This document shows positions 1 through 5,085 of a stretch of 5,085 nucleotides of DNA, one piece after another; the stretch's first letter is position 1, and every line of letters starts with the position of its first letter. The notes beneath the pieces were generated by a model. It saw only the letters and a list, made by a program, of their open reading frames with translations, did not search any database and was not told the origin of the DNA. Source of the stretch: Paramuribaculum sp. (lineage in GTDB: Bacteria; Bacteroidota; Bacteroidia; Bacteroidales; Muribaculaceae). Location of the stretch: NCBI GenBank assembly GCA_029051835.1, contig JAIDKJ010000217.1, forward strand, positions 1-5,085, written 5' to 3'. A program made the position numbers and the translations under genes.

Positions 1-1045
1 CGATACGGGTGCCTGTGAATGCCCAGATTATGTCGGCGGCAAAGGGGAGCGGTGCCACCCCCTGCCTGATGGCGGCGATAAACTGTCCGGTAAATCCGCC
101 CTCGGGGTCAAGCACCGCTATCAGTGTGGGGGCGGCGAAACGGTCGGTGGCGAGGCGCGAATAGCGCTCGCCGGTGAGAGTGGGCAGGGCGAATTCCGGC
201 ATTGGGTTGCCGGGCAGGCTCTCCACGCGGAAGTTGCTGCGCCGGCAGCTGGCGAAGATGTCGGGATAGATGGCTATGAGCTGCTCTTCGGTCAGGGCGG
301 GGCAGTCGGCGGGGGCGCCGACGGTGGCCCTGCGGTAGTCGGCATCGACGGTCTGCTCGCTGACGGTGCCGGGCGAGTTCTCATAGTGGAGTCTGACCGG
401 AAGCAGTGTTGCTCGGTCGAAAATCATCTCGGCTTCCGAAGCGGTCTGCTGCTGGCCGTCGAGGCGCCTGACGATCCGCAGGGCCGTGCGTCCGACGCCC
501 CCTATGATGGTGTCGCTGTTCAGTGCGATGCTGCACGACGGATCCTTGGCCATGCTCTCTATCTCGTCGGCCAGAAGAGCCGGAAGCAGAGTGGCGAACT
601 GTGCCGTGCGCTGCACTCCTTCTCCTTTAAGGCCGCCGATTTCGCGGGGGCGGAAGGCCATCGAATCGGCCTCGTAGTGGTATTCCTGAAGCCGTCGGGC
701 GGAGTATCGGTAGTGGTTGCCGGCGAAATAGGCCGAGAAGCCGCGCGACGGTTCGTCGCGTCCGGTCAGTTGCCAGTCGATGATGTATGAGCATGGCAGC
801 AGCGGGTCGGATTCGGCAGGGATCTGACGCAGAGCTACGTCGTAGACCACATCGTCGGCCAGCTGGGGCATCCCGACGGTGAATCTCACCGTGTCGCTGT
901 AGCATTGCGCCGATCTCAGAGCCGTCACAATGCGTTCAATCCCCCGGACATTGTTGTCCGGGGGAGTAGGATTGTCGGCCGACGCTGAAGCGAATGCGAG
1001 AGCTGTTGCAGCCGCCGCCAGCGGCAATCGGATTATCCCTTTCAT
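1..1045 (-). CDS. Exported thioredoxin-fold (TlpA/redoxin-like) protein, 3' end cut by window
   Basis: Reading the minus strand from the ATG at 1045 gives 348 codons with no stop to base 2, so the C-terminus lies outside the window. Residues 1-23 are a clear Sec signal peptide (short basic start, Leu/Ala-rich core, probable cleavage after ASA before DNPTPP). Residues about 30-245 are a beta-rich region ending in a pattern (FDRATLLPVRLHYEN) that recalls LolA-like or outer-membrane carrier folds; I do not recognise it firmly. Residues about 279-348 begin GNPMPEFALPTLTGERYSRL, the usual entry to a TlpA/peroxiredoxin-type domain, followed by a beta strand (APTLIAVLD). Where TlpA proteins carry WCxPC, this one reads DPEGGFTGQF with no cysteine, so disulfide chemistry is doubtful. 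The start is favoured by the signal peptide and an A/T-rich leader with no Shine-Dalgarno, as is common in Bacteroidota. It is transcribed divergently from the aminosugar operon. Coding status is fairly sure, family moderate, function unknown. Confidence 0.8.
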   Translation of the reverse strand, partial: MKGIIRLPLAAAATALAFASASADNPTPPDNNVRGIERIVTALRSAQCYSDTVRFTVGMPQLADDVVYDVALRQIPAESDPLLPCSYIIDWQLTGRDEPSRGFSAYFAGNHYRYSARRLQEYHYEADSMAFRPREIGGLKGEGVQRTAQFATLLPALLADEIESMAKDPSCSIALNSDTIIGGVGRTALRIVRRLDGQQQTASEAEMIFDRATLLPVRLHYENSPGTVSEQTVDADYRRATVGAPADCPALTEEQLIAIYPDIFASCRRSNFRVESLPGNPMPEFALPTLTGERYSRLATDRFAAPTLIAVLDPEGGFTGQFIAAIRQGVAPLPFAADIIWAFTGTRI

Positions 1046-1081
1046 AAATAAACAAACAGTTGAAAAAAGATTGGAGTATGG

Positions 1082-1101
1082 ATAAAACGGTGTCGTTTTA
1101 T
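1082..1101. promoter_or_regulatory. Perfect inverted repeat in the divergent intergenic region (possible operator or leader hairpin)
   Basis: The arms ATAAAACG (1082-1089) and CGTTTTAT (1094-1101) are perfect reverse complements around a 4-nt GTGT loop. The element lies 37 bp upstream of the minus-strand start at 1045 and 69 bp upstream of the plus-strand start at 1170, the only stretch where promoters for both transcription units can sit (1046-1169). It could be a dimeric regulator site or a 5'-leader stem-loop. There is no T-run after either arm, so a terminator is unlikely. I found no convincing Bacteroidota promoter (TTTG / TAnnTTTG) in this region on either strand. Confidence 0.45.
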
Positions 1102-1169
1102 GCCACTATAACGCTCCGTCGTGCCAAAGTGTTTTGTCGGGTGTGAAATAAATCGTCCGCTTGCCCGTT

Positions 1170-1820
1170 ATGACTATGATGAACCTGAACCGAATCCACA
1201 TACCCTTAGTCAGCGACAGCCGCGGCTCCCTTGCTTTCATCGAGCAGAGCGATGCCGTGCCGTTCGTTCCGTCGTCGGTGTGGCTTGCCTGCGGGGCGTC
1301 GCATTTCGACGGCCTCGGCGTGGTAGTGGCATTGCGCGGCACGGCGACGGTAGGCGGCATGACCCTCGGCGATCCGTCGCAGGGGCTGTTGTTTTCCGAC
1401 GGATGCGATGTCGATGTGTCGCCGGGCGGTGTGGCTCTCGTGGTGGGTGCGGGCGCTTCGGGCGGCATAGCGGTGCCGTTTGAGATGAAGCGCATCTACT
1501 ATATATGGAATGTTCCGTCCGACCGTTTGCGCGGCGATCATGCCCATCTGCGTCAGCGCTCGCTGCTGATGGCGGCCGCAGGCAGTTTCGATCTGACCAC
1601 CGACGACGGCTCAGGCCGCAGGCTGACGCGCCGGCTCGACTCCTCGTCGGGTGCGGTGGCCGTCGAAGCGTCGCAATGGCGCCTGATAGACCGTTGCAGC
1701 GACGATGCCGTGGTGCTGGCAGTGGCTTCCACCCGATACGATCCGACGGATTATGTATATGACTATGAGCAATTCCTCAACATGCGGCGCGGAGCTGTCG
1801 CCCCGCTATCCGTTTCTTGA
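1170..1820 (+). CDS. Sugar 3,4-ketoisomerase, FdtA/QdtA (WxcM-like cupin) family, enlarged form
   Basis: This 216-residue protein is predicted to convert a nucleotide-linked (usually dTDP) 4-keto-6-deoxyhexose to the 3-keto isomer, the step before C3 amination. Family hallmarks are split in two: residues 8-32 (IHIPLVSDSRGSLAFIEQ then AVPF) match the usual N-terminus, and residues 101-203 match the rest: AVPFEMKRIYYIWNVP, RGDHAH with the paired catalytic-type histidines H124 and H126, the AAAGSFDLTTDDG strand, and the terminal RYDPTDYVYDYEQFL. Between them lie about 70 residues not expected in the family, whose members are typically about 135-140 residues long; they look like a degenerate cupin half-repeat. 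ATG 1170 is chosen over an upstream in-frame TTG at 1161; ATGs at 1176 and 1179 are also possible. The last 13 residues after EQFL are coded in the overlap with the aminotransferase gene. FdtA versus QdtA stereochemistry cannot be told from sequence. It is the first gene of the operon. Confidence 0.88.
   Translation: MTMMNLNRIHIPLVSDSRGSLAFIEQSDAVPFVPSSVWLACGASHFDGLGVVVALRGTATVGGMTLGDPSQGLLFSDGCDVDVSPGGVALVVGAGASGGIAVPFEMKRIYYIWNVPSDRLRGDHAHLRQRSLLMAAAGSFDLTTDDGSGRRLTRRLDSSSGAVAVEASQWRLIDRCSDDAVVLAVASTRYDPTDYVYDYEQFLNMRRGAVAPLSVS
1254..1730 (+). repeat. Diverged internal duplication inside the ketoisomerase (two cupin-like half-repeats)
   Basis: The tetrapeptide AVPF occurs at residues 29-32 (1254-1265) and 101-104 (1470-1481). 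After each, the hydrophobic pattern keeps register: VPSSVWLACGAS against EMKRIYYIWNVPS. After a 9-residue gap, HFDGLGVVVALRGTATV (from H45) aligns without further gaps with HLRQRSLLMAAAGSFDL (from H126). The gap removes the RLRGDHA loop, so the first copy keeps only one of the two histidines. Identity is low (3 of 17 in the second block), so this is a judgement from spacing and pattern rather than a strong match. The right-hand end of copy two is approximate. Confidence 0.45.
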
Positions 1821-2940
1821 TCTCGCGGCTGTCAACGCTCCCTACGCCGCACGGCTCGCCGAGGCGGCATGTCGGGTGATAGAGAGCGGACGCTATATCG
1901 GCGGCGAGGAGGTGGAGGCCTTCGAGAGGAGCCTTGCGGAGCTTGTCGGCACGGAGTGCGCGGTAGGCGTGAGCAATGGCTACGACGCCCTGCGCCTGAT
2001 TTTGCGCGCATGGGTGGAGATGGGACGGCTGCAGCCGGGCGACGAGGTGATAGTGCCGGCCCACACGTTCATAGCCTCGATGCTTGCCGTGAGCGATGCG
2101 TCGCTCGTGCCGGTGCCGGTCGATGCCGACCCGCTGACGATGAATCTCAACACCGCGCTCGTCGAGTCGGCTCTGACGCCGCGCACCCGCGCTATAATGC
2201 CGGTGCATCTCTACGGACGGGTGTGCTGGGACGACACTCTCGCATACATTGCCGCATCGCGCCGGCTCCTCGTGGTGGAGGACTGCGCGCAGGCCATAGG
2301 GGCGCGTGCAGCCGTGGCCGGACTCTCGGGCAGCTTCCGCGCGGGCGCTCTGGGTCATGCGGCGGCCATCAGTTTCTATCCCACCAAGAATGTCGGGGCG
2401 CTGGGCGACGCCGGGGCGGTGCTGACCGCCGACCGCGAGCTTGCCGCCACTGTGCGCGCTATCGCCAACTACGGCAGCGACCGCCGCTATCACAATTTAT
2501 ACGAGGGAGCCAACTGCCGGCTCGACCCCATACAGGCCGCCATGCTGCGCGTGAAGCTCTCGTGCGTGGCCGAGGATAATGCGGCCCGTTTTGCCCGCGC
2601 CATGGCCTACGAGCGCACCATCGGCCGTCGCGACCTTATCAGGCCGATGATGTCGGAGTCGGTCACCGACTGCGTGTGGCATCAGTATGTGGTGCGCTAC
2701 ACCGGTCCGTCGCGCGACCTGTTCCGTCGCCGTCTGCTCGAGGCCGGAGTGGACACCGACGTCCACTATCCCGTGCCTCCCCATCTGCAGCCATGCTATG
2801 CCCGGCGGCATCTGGCGCGCACGCCGCTGCCGGTGACAGAGAGTATATGCCGTCAGGCCGTGAGCCTGCCGATAGCCGGCGCGCTCACGGTGGCCGACGC
2901 TGCCGCCATAGCCCGTATCATCAACGACCTGGAGATATGA
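1765..2940 (+). CDS. DegT/DnrJ/EryC1/StrS family PLP aminotransferase (FdtB/QdtB-like sugar aminotransferase)
   Basis: This 391-residue fold-type I aminotransferase would transfer an amino group, normally from glutamate, to the 3-keto-6-deoxy nucleotide sugar made by the upstream ketoisomerase. Landmarks, numbered from ATG 1765: YPFLDLAAVN near the N-terminus; GRYIGGEEVEAFE at about 43-55; the EVIVPAHTFIASMLAV segment at about 94-109; VEDCAQAIGA with the pyridine-nitrogen-binding Asp173 and Gln176; SFYPTKNVGALGDAGAV with the Schiff-base Lys208 (codon 2386-2388); ANYGSDRRYHN; and the family signature DVHYPVPPHLQPCY at about 332-345. Length is normal for the family and every key residue is present. 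ATGs at 1753, 1759 and 1765 are all possible starts; no in-frame ATG, GTG or TTG lies between 1765 and the conserved YPFLDL, so the gene must overlap the upstream gene by at least 56 bp in another frame. Translational coupling is likely. The family is near certain; the C3 assignment rests on the FdtA neighbour. Confidence 0.95.
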   Translation: MSNSSTCGAELSPRYPFLDLAAVNAPYAARLAEAACRVIESGRYIGGEEVEAFERSLAELVGTECAVGVSNGYDALRLILRAWVEMGRLQPGDEVIVPAHTFIASMLAVSDASLVPVPVDADPLTMNLNTALVESALTPRTRAIMPVHLYGRVCWDDTLAYIAASRRLLVVEDCAQAIGARAAVAGLSGSFRAGALGHAAAISFYPTKNVGALGDAGAVLTADRELAATVRAIANYGSDRRYHNLYEGANCRLDPIQAAMLRVKLSCVAEDNAARFARAMAYERTIGRRDLIRPMMSESVTDCVWHQYVVRYTGPSRDLFRRRLLEAGVDTDVHYPVPPHLQPCYARRHLARTPLPVTESICRQAVSLPIAGALTVADAAAIARIINDLEI

Positions 2941-3890
2941 ATGCCGCGCGGATAACCATGCACCCCTACGCTCCCGATATGGCCGGGGAGTGGAACGATT
3001 TTGTGAAGCGGTCTAAAAACGGCACGTTTCTCTTCGACCGCCGCTATATGGACTACCATGCCGGACGCTTTGCCGACGCGTCGGTCATGTTCCGTTGCGG
3101 CGGCCGCCTCGCGGCTCTCATGCCGGGCAATATCGAGGGCGACGTGTTCCACTCCCATGCCGGACTTACCTACGGCGGACTGGTGACCGACAGCCGGGCT
3201 ACGGCCGAGGCGGTCGTGGCCATGATGCGCATGCTTGCCGGAGATCTGCACGACCGTGGAGTGCGGCGCATGGTCTACAAGCCGGTGCCGTATATCTACC
3301 ACCGTATGCCCGCGCAGGAGGATCTGTATGCCCTCTTCGCGCTCGGACGGGGAGCCACCGTGACGGGGCGCAGCATATCGTCGGCCATCGACCTCGGCTC
3401 GCGCATCCCTCTGGCCGAATCGCGCCGATCCGGAATCCGTAAGGCTCTGCGGGCAGGAGTGGAAATAGTGCGCTCTGCCGACTACGCGGCGTTCTGGGAG
3501 ATACTGTCCGAAAATCTGCTGACGCGCCACGGCGCGGTGCCTGTCCACTCGCTTGAGGAGATCAACGCGTTGGCCCGGATATGGCCGGAACGGATAGCGC
3601 TCCATGCCGCTATGATGGGCGACCGTATGCTCGGAGCGGCAGTGGTCTATGTGACCGACCGCGTGGTTCACACGCAGTATATCTCCGCCTCGCCGCTGGG
3701 TAAGAGCCTCGGAGCTATCGACCTGCTCATCCACACCCTCCTGAACGACACTTACAGCCGCGCACCCTACTTCGACTTTGGCGGCAGCACCGAGCAGATG
3801 GGACATCTGCTCAACGGTGGCCTCATATTTCAGAAAGAGGGCTTCGGAGCCCGCGCCGTCTGCTACGACACCTACTCCATCGATCTCTGA
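2937..3890 (+). CDS. GNAT-family N-acyltransferase (FemAB/CelD-like, two-lobed), putative aminosugar acyltransferase
   Basis: This 317-residue protein resembles the long GNAT proteins found in Bacteroidales glycan loci. Its N-terminal lobe (about 8-150) has WNDFVKRSKNGTFLFDRRYMDYH, LTYGGLVTD and VYKPVPYIYHRMPAQEDLYALF. Its C-terminal lobe (about 160-317) has RRSGIRKALRAGVEI, the strand MLGAAVVYVTDRVVHTQYISAS, a GKSLGAIDLLIHTLL helix, then YFDFGGSTE and the closing NGGLIFQKEGFGARAVCYDTY. The likely role is acetyl (or other acyl) transfer from CoA to the 3-amino group of the sugar produced by the previous gene. That differs from the classical FdtC/QdtC enzymes, which are left-handed beta-helix acetyltransferases, so substrate assignment is by context. 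ATG 2937 overlaps the aminotransferase stop (ATGA, 4 bp); a GGAG at 2931-2934 lies just 2 nt upstream, closer than usual for a Shine-Dalgarno. The frame stays open upstream to 2676 but that part has no family similarity. Family assignment is strong, substrate uncertain. No signal peptide or membrane segment is seen, so it is cytoplasmic. Confidence 0.9.
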   Translation: MNAARITMHPYAPDMAGEWNDFVKRSKNGTFLFDRRYMDYHAGRFADASVMFRCGGRLAALMPGNIEGDVFHSHAGLTYGGLVTDSRATAEAVVAMMRMLAGDLHDRGVRRMVYKPVPYIYHRMPAQEDLYALFALGRGATVTGRSISSAIDLGSRIPLAESRRSGIRKALRAGVEIVRSADYAAFWEILSENLLTRHGAVPVHSLEEINALARIWPERIALHAAMMGDRMLGAAVVYVTDRVVHTQYISASPLGKSLGAIDLLIHTLLNDTYSRAPYFDFGGSTEQMGHLLNGGLIFQKEGFGARAVCYDTYSIDL

Positions 3891-3915
3891 CCGAGATCTC
3901 AGCTAATTTTTAGCT
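3882..3915. terminator. Two small stem-loops between convergent genes, possible weak terminator
   Basis: GATCTC (3882-3887) pairs with GAGATC (3893-3898) across a 5-nt loop containing the GNAT stop codon, and AGCTAA (3901-3906) pairs with TTAGCT (3910-3915) across TTT. They sit between the ends of the plus-strand operon (3890) and the minus-strand gene (3931), where a bidirectional terminator would be expected. Stems are only 6 bp and no proper U-tract follows either one, so factor-independent termination is doubtful. Confidence 0.3.
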
Positions 3916-3969
3916 ATCAGAATCATCAGATCAATCGGAATAATCAGAATTATCAGAGTAATCAGAGCT
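3916..3969. repeat. Tandem array of six 9-bp units, core ATCRGA, crossing the stop codon of the secreted-protein gene
   Basis: Six consecutive units with exact 9-bp spacing read on the plus strand: ATCAGAATC, ATCAGATCA, ATCGGAATA, ATCAGAATT, ATCAGAGTA, ATCAGAGCT. The six-base core ATCRGA is invariant apart from one A/G change, while the last three bases vary. GTCGGGCAT (3970-3978) may be a decayed seventh unit. On the minus strand units 3-6 encode SD-x tripeptides (SSDYSDNSDYSD) at the end of the secreted protein; its stop codon (3931-3933) lies in unit 2, and unit 1 is intergenic. The array therefore ignores the gene boundary and behaves as a DNA-level repeat. Confidence 0.8.
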
Positions 3970-5082
3970 GTCGGGCATGATCCGCAGCTCCGCTTTTCCG
4001 ATATTTCCGATAGCTCCGATCCCCCTCTGATAAAAAAACGCGCCCCCGATTCCTAAGGTGGTGCCTATTTGATAATCTACAGCATTGATTATGGCGGTAG
4101 GTTGTCCCGGTTTAGCAGTAGATGGTGCGGTGAATTCAGTTATAGAGTTTCCAAGTTTTACATAGACTTTCGATCCGCTAATGGTGGTTTCTGATCCTTT
4201 AGCTTCAATCCATTCGTCACTGTTTTCAACTCTGTAAAAAATGGGTGTGCCATATTTCTTGCCAACGTAAAAACGATTGGTGAACTTGGGTAAATTGTCT
4301 GTTTCCTCAATATAAGTAACGCTGATTGAAGTAATCCTAAGTTCGTTGCTGTTATATATCAGCTGAAGATATAGTGGCTTGTCTGTACCATTAGGGTCAG
4401 TTGCTGTATATGTGGCGTAATCAAAAGACTTGTTATTCTCATGAGGTACCGTTTTATAGTCGGATGAGGCAGTTTCTGATCCAAACCCTTCGATGGTTTT
4501 AATAAACCCCAGAAATTTATTTAATCCTTGAGTTGAAAGGTCGGTGTTCTGATAACTGAATTTCTCAAAGCCCAATCTGATTGATTTGATTCGTTTCCCT
4601 TTATCCAGTGATATGCTGAACGCGGTGCCCGGATTGTTGTCTTGTTTCTTGAAGGAGAGATCGCTGGACAACGTATTTGTATATAAAAAAGGCATTTCTT
4701 GTGCAGGAATACATCTTGAGAAATCAAAATCAACAGGTATTGTCGGAGAAGTTTCAGACGTTTTGAGATCTAATCTTCCCCATCCATAGGATTTGTTTCC
4801 GGCAGGGGCAGATGTAAGGGTTTTGACCGGGTCTGTGGTGTCGATAGTGAAGTCTGTCGGATCACCGTATTTAGGGATTACGGCCTTTATACGATGGCCG
4901 GCGGCTACGAGCCCGTTGTCATAAACATTCTTTTTGGGATCTCCTTCGACTCCGGTTTCGGTTGTGGCCGAGAAGTTGAAAGTGACGGTCTTTTTTTTAG
5001 GTGTCGTTTGGGCGCTTAGCGGGTGTGGCGATAGGCCACAGAGCAGCGACGCCCCGAGAAGGGTGAGTAGAAATTTCTTCAT
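3931..5082 (-). CDS. Secreted beta-rich protein of unknown function with repeat-derived C-terminus
   Basis: This 383-residue protein is not one I can assign to a named family. Residues 1-24 form a Sec signal peptide (MKKFLLTLLGASLLCGLSPH, cleavage likely after LSA before QTT); the Cys at 15 lacks a proper lipobox, so a lipoprotein is unlikely. Residues about 31-258 run from KKTVTFNFSA to LRITSISVTYIEE, a Thr/Ser/Asn-rich beta-sandwich pattern often seen in exported Bacteroidales proteins. Residues about 265-320 (RFYVGKKYGTPIFYRVENSDEWIEA) recall chitobiase-C-like or Ig-like modules, weakly. Residues 354-383 are low-complexity IG-x and SD-x tripeptides encoded by 9-bp DNA repeats, and no normal sorting domain is visible after them. 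The gene is markedly AT-rich: 37% GC at 4321-4380 against 75% at 2281-2340 in the aminotransferase. Extracellular or surface location is likely. It is convergent with the aminosugar operon, so not obviously linked to it. ATG 5082 is supported by the signal peptide; only 3 bp upstream are visible. Confidence 0.85.
   Translation of the reverse strand: MKKFLLTLLGASLLCGLSPHPLSAQTTPKKKTVTFNFSATTETGVEGDPKKNVYDNGLVAAGHRIKAVIPKYGDPTDFTIDTTDPVKTLTSAPAGNKSYGWGRLDLKTSETSPTIPVDFDFSRCIPAQEMPFLYTNTLSSDLSFKKQDNNPGTAFSISLDKGKRIKSIRLGFEKFSYQNTDLSTQGLNKFLGFIKTIEGFGSETASSDYKTVPHENNKSFDYATYTATDPNGTDKPLYLQLIYNSNELRITSISVTYIEETDNLPKFTNRFYVGKKYGTPIFYRVENSDEWIEAKGSETTISGSKVYVKLGNSITEFTAPSTAKPGQPTAIINAVDYQIGTTLGIGGAFFYQRGIGAIGNIGKAELRIMPDSSDYSDNSDYSD
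3994..4031. repeat. Second short array of the same 9-bp unit in inverted orientation
   Basis: On the plus strand TTTTCCGAT (3994-4002), ATTTCCGAT (4003-4011) and AGCTCCGAT (4012-4020) follow one another with 9-bp spacing; after two extra bases comes CCCTCTGAT (4023-4031). Read on the minus strand the cores are ATCGGA, ATCGGA, ATCGGA and ATCAGA, the same core as the array at 3916-3969 but in the opposite direction. It encodes IGAIGNIGK in the secreted protein. The two arrays lie about 24 bp apart as an imperfect inverted pair. Confidence 0.6.
4991..4998 (-). other. A8 homopolymer just after the signal-peptide coding region
   Basis: On the coding (minus) strand the codons for K29-K31 read AAA AAA AAG, an eight-A run which also fits the A-AAA-AAG slippery heptamer in phase. 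It lies about five codons after the predicted signal-peptide cleavage site. A one-base length change would put most of the protein out of frame. Whether it varies cannot be seen from one sequence. Confidence 0.4.
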
Positions 5083-5085
5083 AAT

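Noticed and set aside
386..790. Plus-strand open frame of 134 codons opposite the redoxin-like gene
   Set aside because: It lies wholly antisense to a continuous 348-codon frame with a signal peptide and domain pattern, and its own translation shows no family features; such shadows are expected at high GC.
1100..1169. Bacteroidota-type promoter for the aminosugar operon
   Set aside because: I looked for TAnnTTTG with an upstream TTTG and found only partial matches such as GTGTTTTG, so no position is claimed.
1777..2493. Minus-strand open frame of 238 codons opposite the aminotransferase
   Set aside because: The sense strand encodes all catalytic motifs of a PLP aminotransferase; the antisense product has no family signature and arises from codon bias.
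2676..2936. Upstream in-frame extension of the GNAT gene
   Set aside because: The 87 extra codons overlap the aminotransferase coding region and yield Arg/Ser/Pro-rich sequence without similarity; the ATG at 2937 with ATGA overlap gives the conserved N-terminus.
2853..3806. Minus-strand open frame of 317 codons opposite the GNAT gene
   Set aside because: Its length is notable, but the translation is His/Arg/Val-rich with no recognisable motif and lies antisense to a clearly conserved GNAT protein.
3916..3969. CRISPR array
   Set aside because: The units are 9 bp with no distinct spacers; this is a short tandem repeat.

Overview
The window looks like a chromosomal segment of a gut Bacteroidales bacterium, most likely Muribaculaceae-like. 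This is an inference from three things: protein style (TlpA-like redoxin proteins, an FdtA/DegT/GNAT aminosugar cassette, a long secreted beta-rich protein), the absence of strong Shine-Dalgarno sites with A/T-rich leaders instead, and a GC-rich coding background. No rRNA, tRNA, CRISPR array, transposase or integrase was seen.

Layout. Positions 1-1045 (minus strand) hold the first 348 residues of an exported protein. It has a signal peptide, an uncharacterised (possibly LolA-like) N-terminal region and the start of a thioredoxin-fold domain whose usual CxxC segment appears to lack cysteines; it runs off the left edge. A 124-bp divergent intergenic region (1046-1169) carries a perfect 8-bp-stem inverted repeat. 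Positions 1170-3890 (plus strand) form a tight three-gene operon: an FdtA/QdtA-type sugar 3,4-ketoisomerase, a DegT/DnrJ/EryC1/StrS PLP aminotransferase overlapping it by about 56 bp, and a GNAT-family acyltransferase joined by an ATGA overlap. Positions 3891-3930 are a short convergent intergenic region with small hairpins. Positions 3931-5082 (minus strand) encode a secreted protein of unknown function, visibly more AT-rich than the rest, whose 3' end runs into a tandem array of 9-bp units.

How the genes work together. By family knowledge, the three plus-strand enzymes make a coherent module: ketoisomerisation of a nucleotide-linked 4-keto-6-deoxyhexose to the 3-keto sugar, PLP-dependent amination at C3, then N-acylation by the GNAT protein, giving a 3-acylamino-3,6-dideoxyhexose donor for a surface glycan or glycoprotein. 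The nucleotidyltransferase, 4,6-dehydratase and glycosyltransferases needed are not in the window, so the precursor must come from elsewhere or from genes beyond it.

The points most worth a second look are the ketoisomerase, which is much longer than its family because a degenerate extra cupin half-repeat seems to be nested inside it; the 9-bp repeat arrays in opposite orientations that supply the C-terminus of the secreted protein; and the redoxin-like domain without the expected cysteines.
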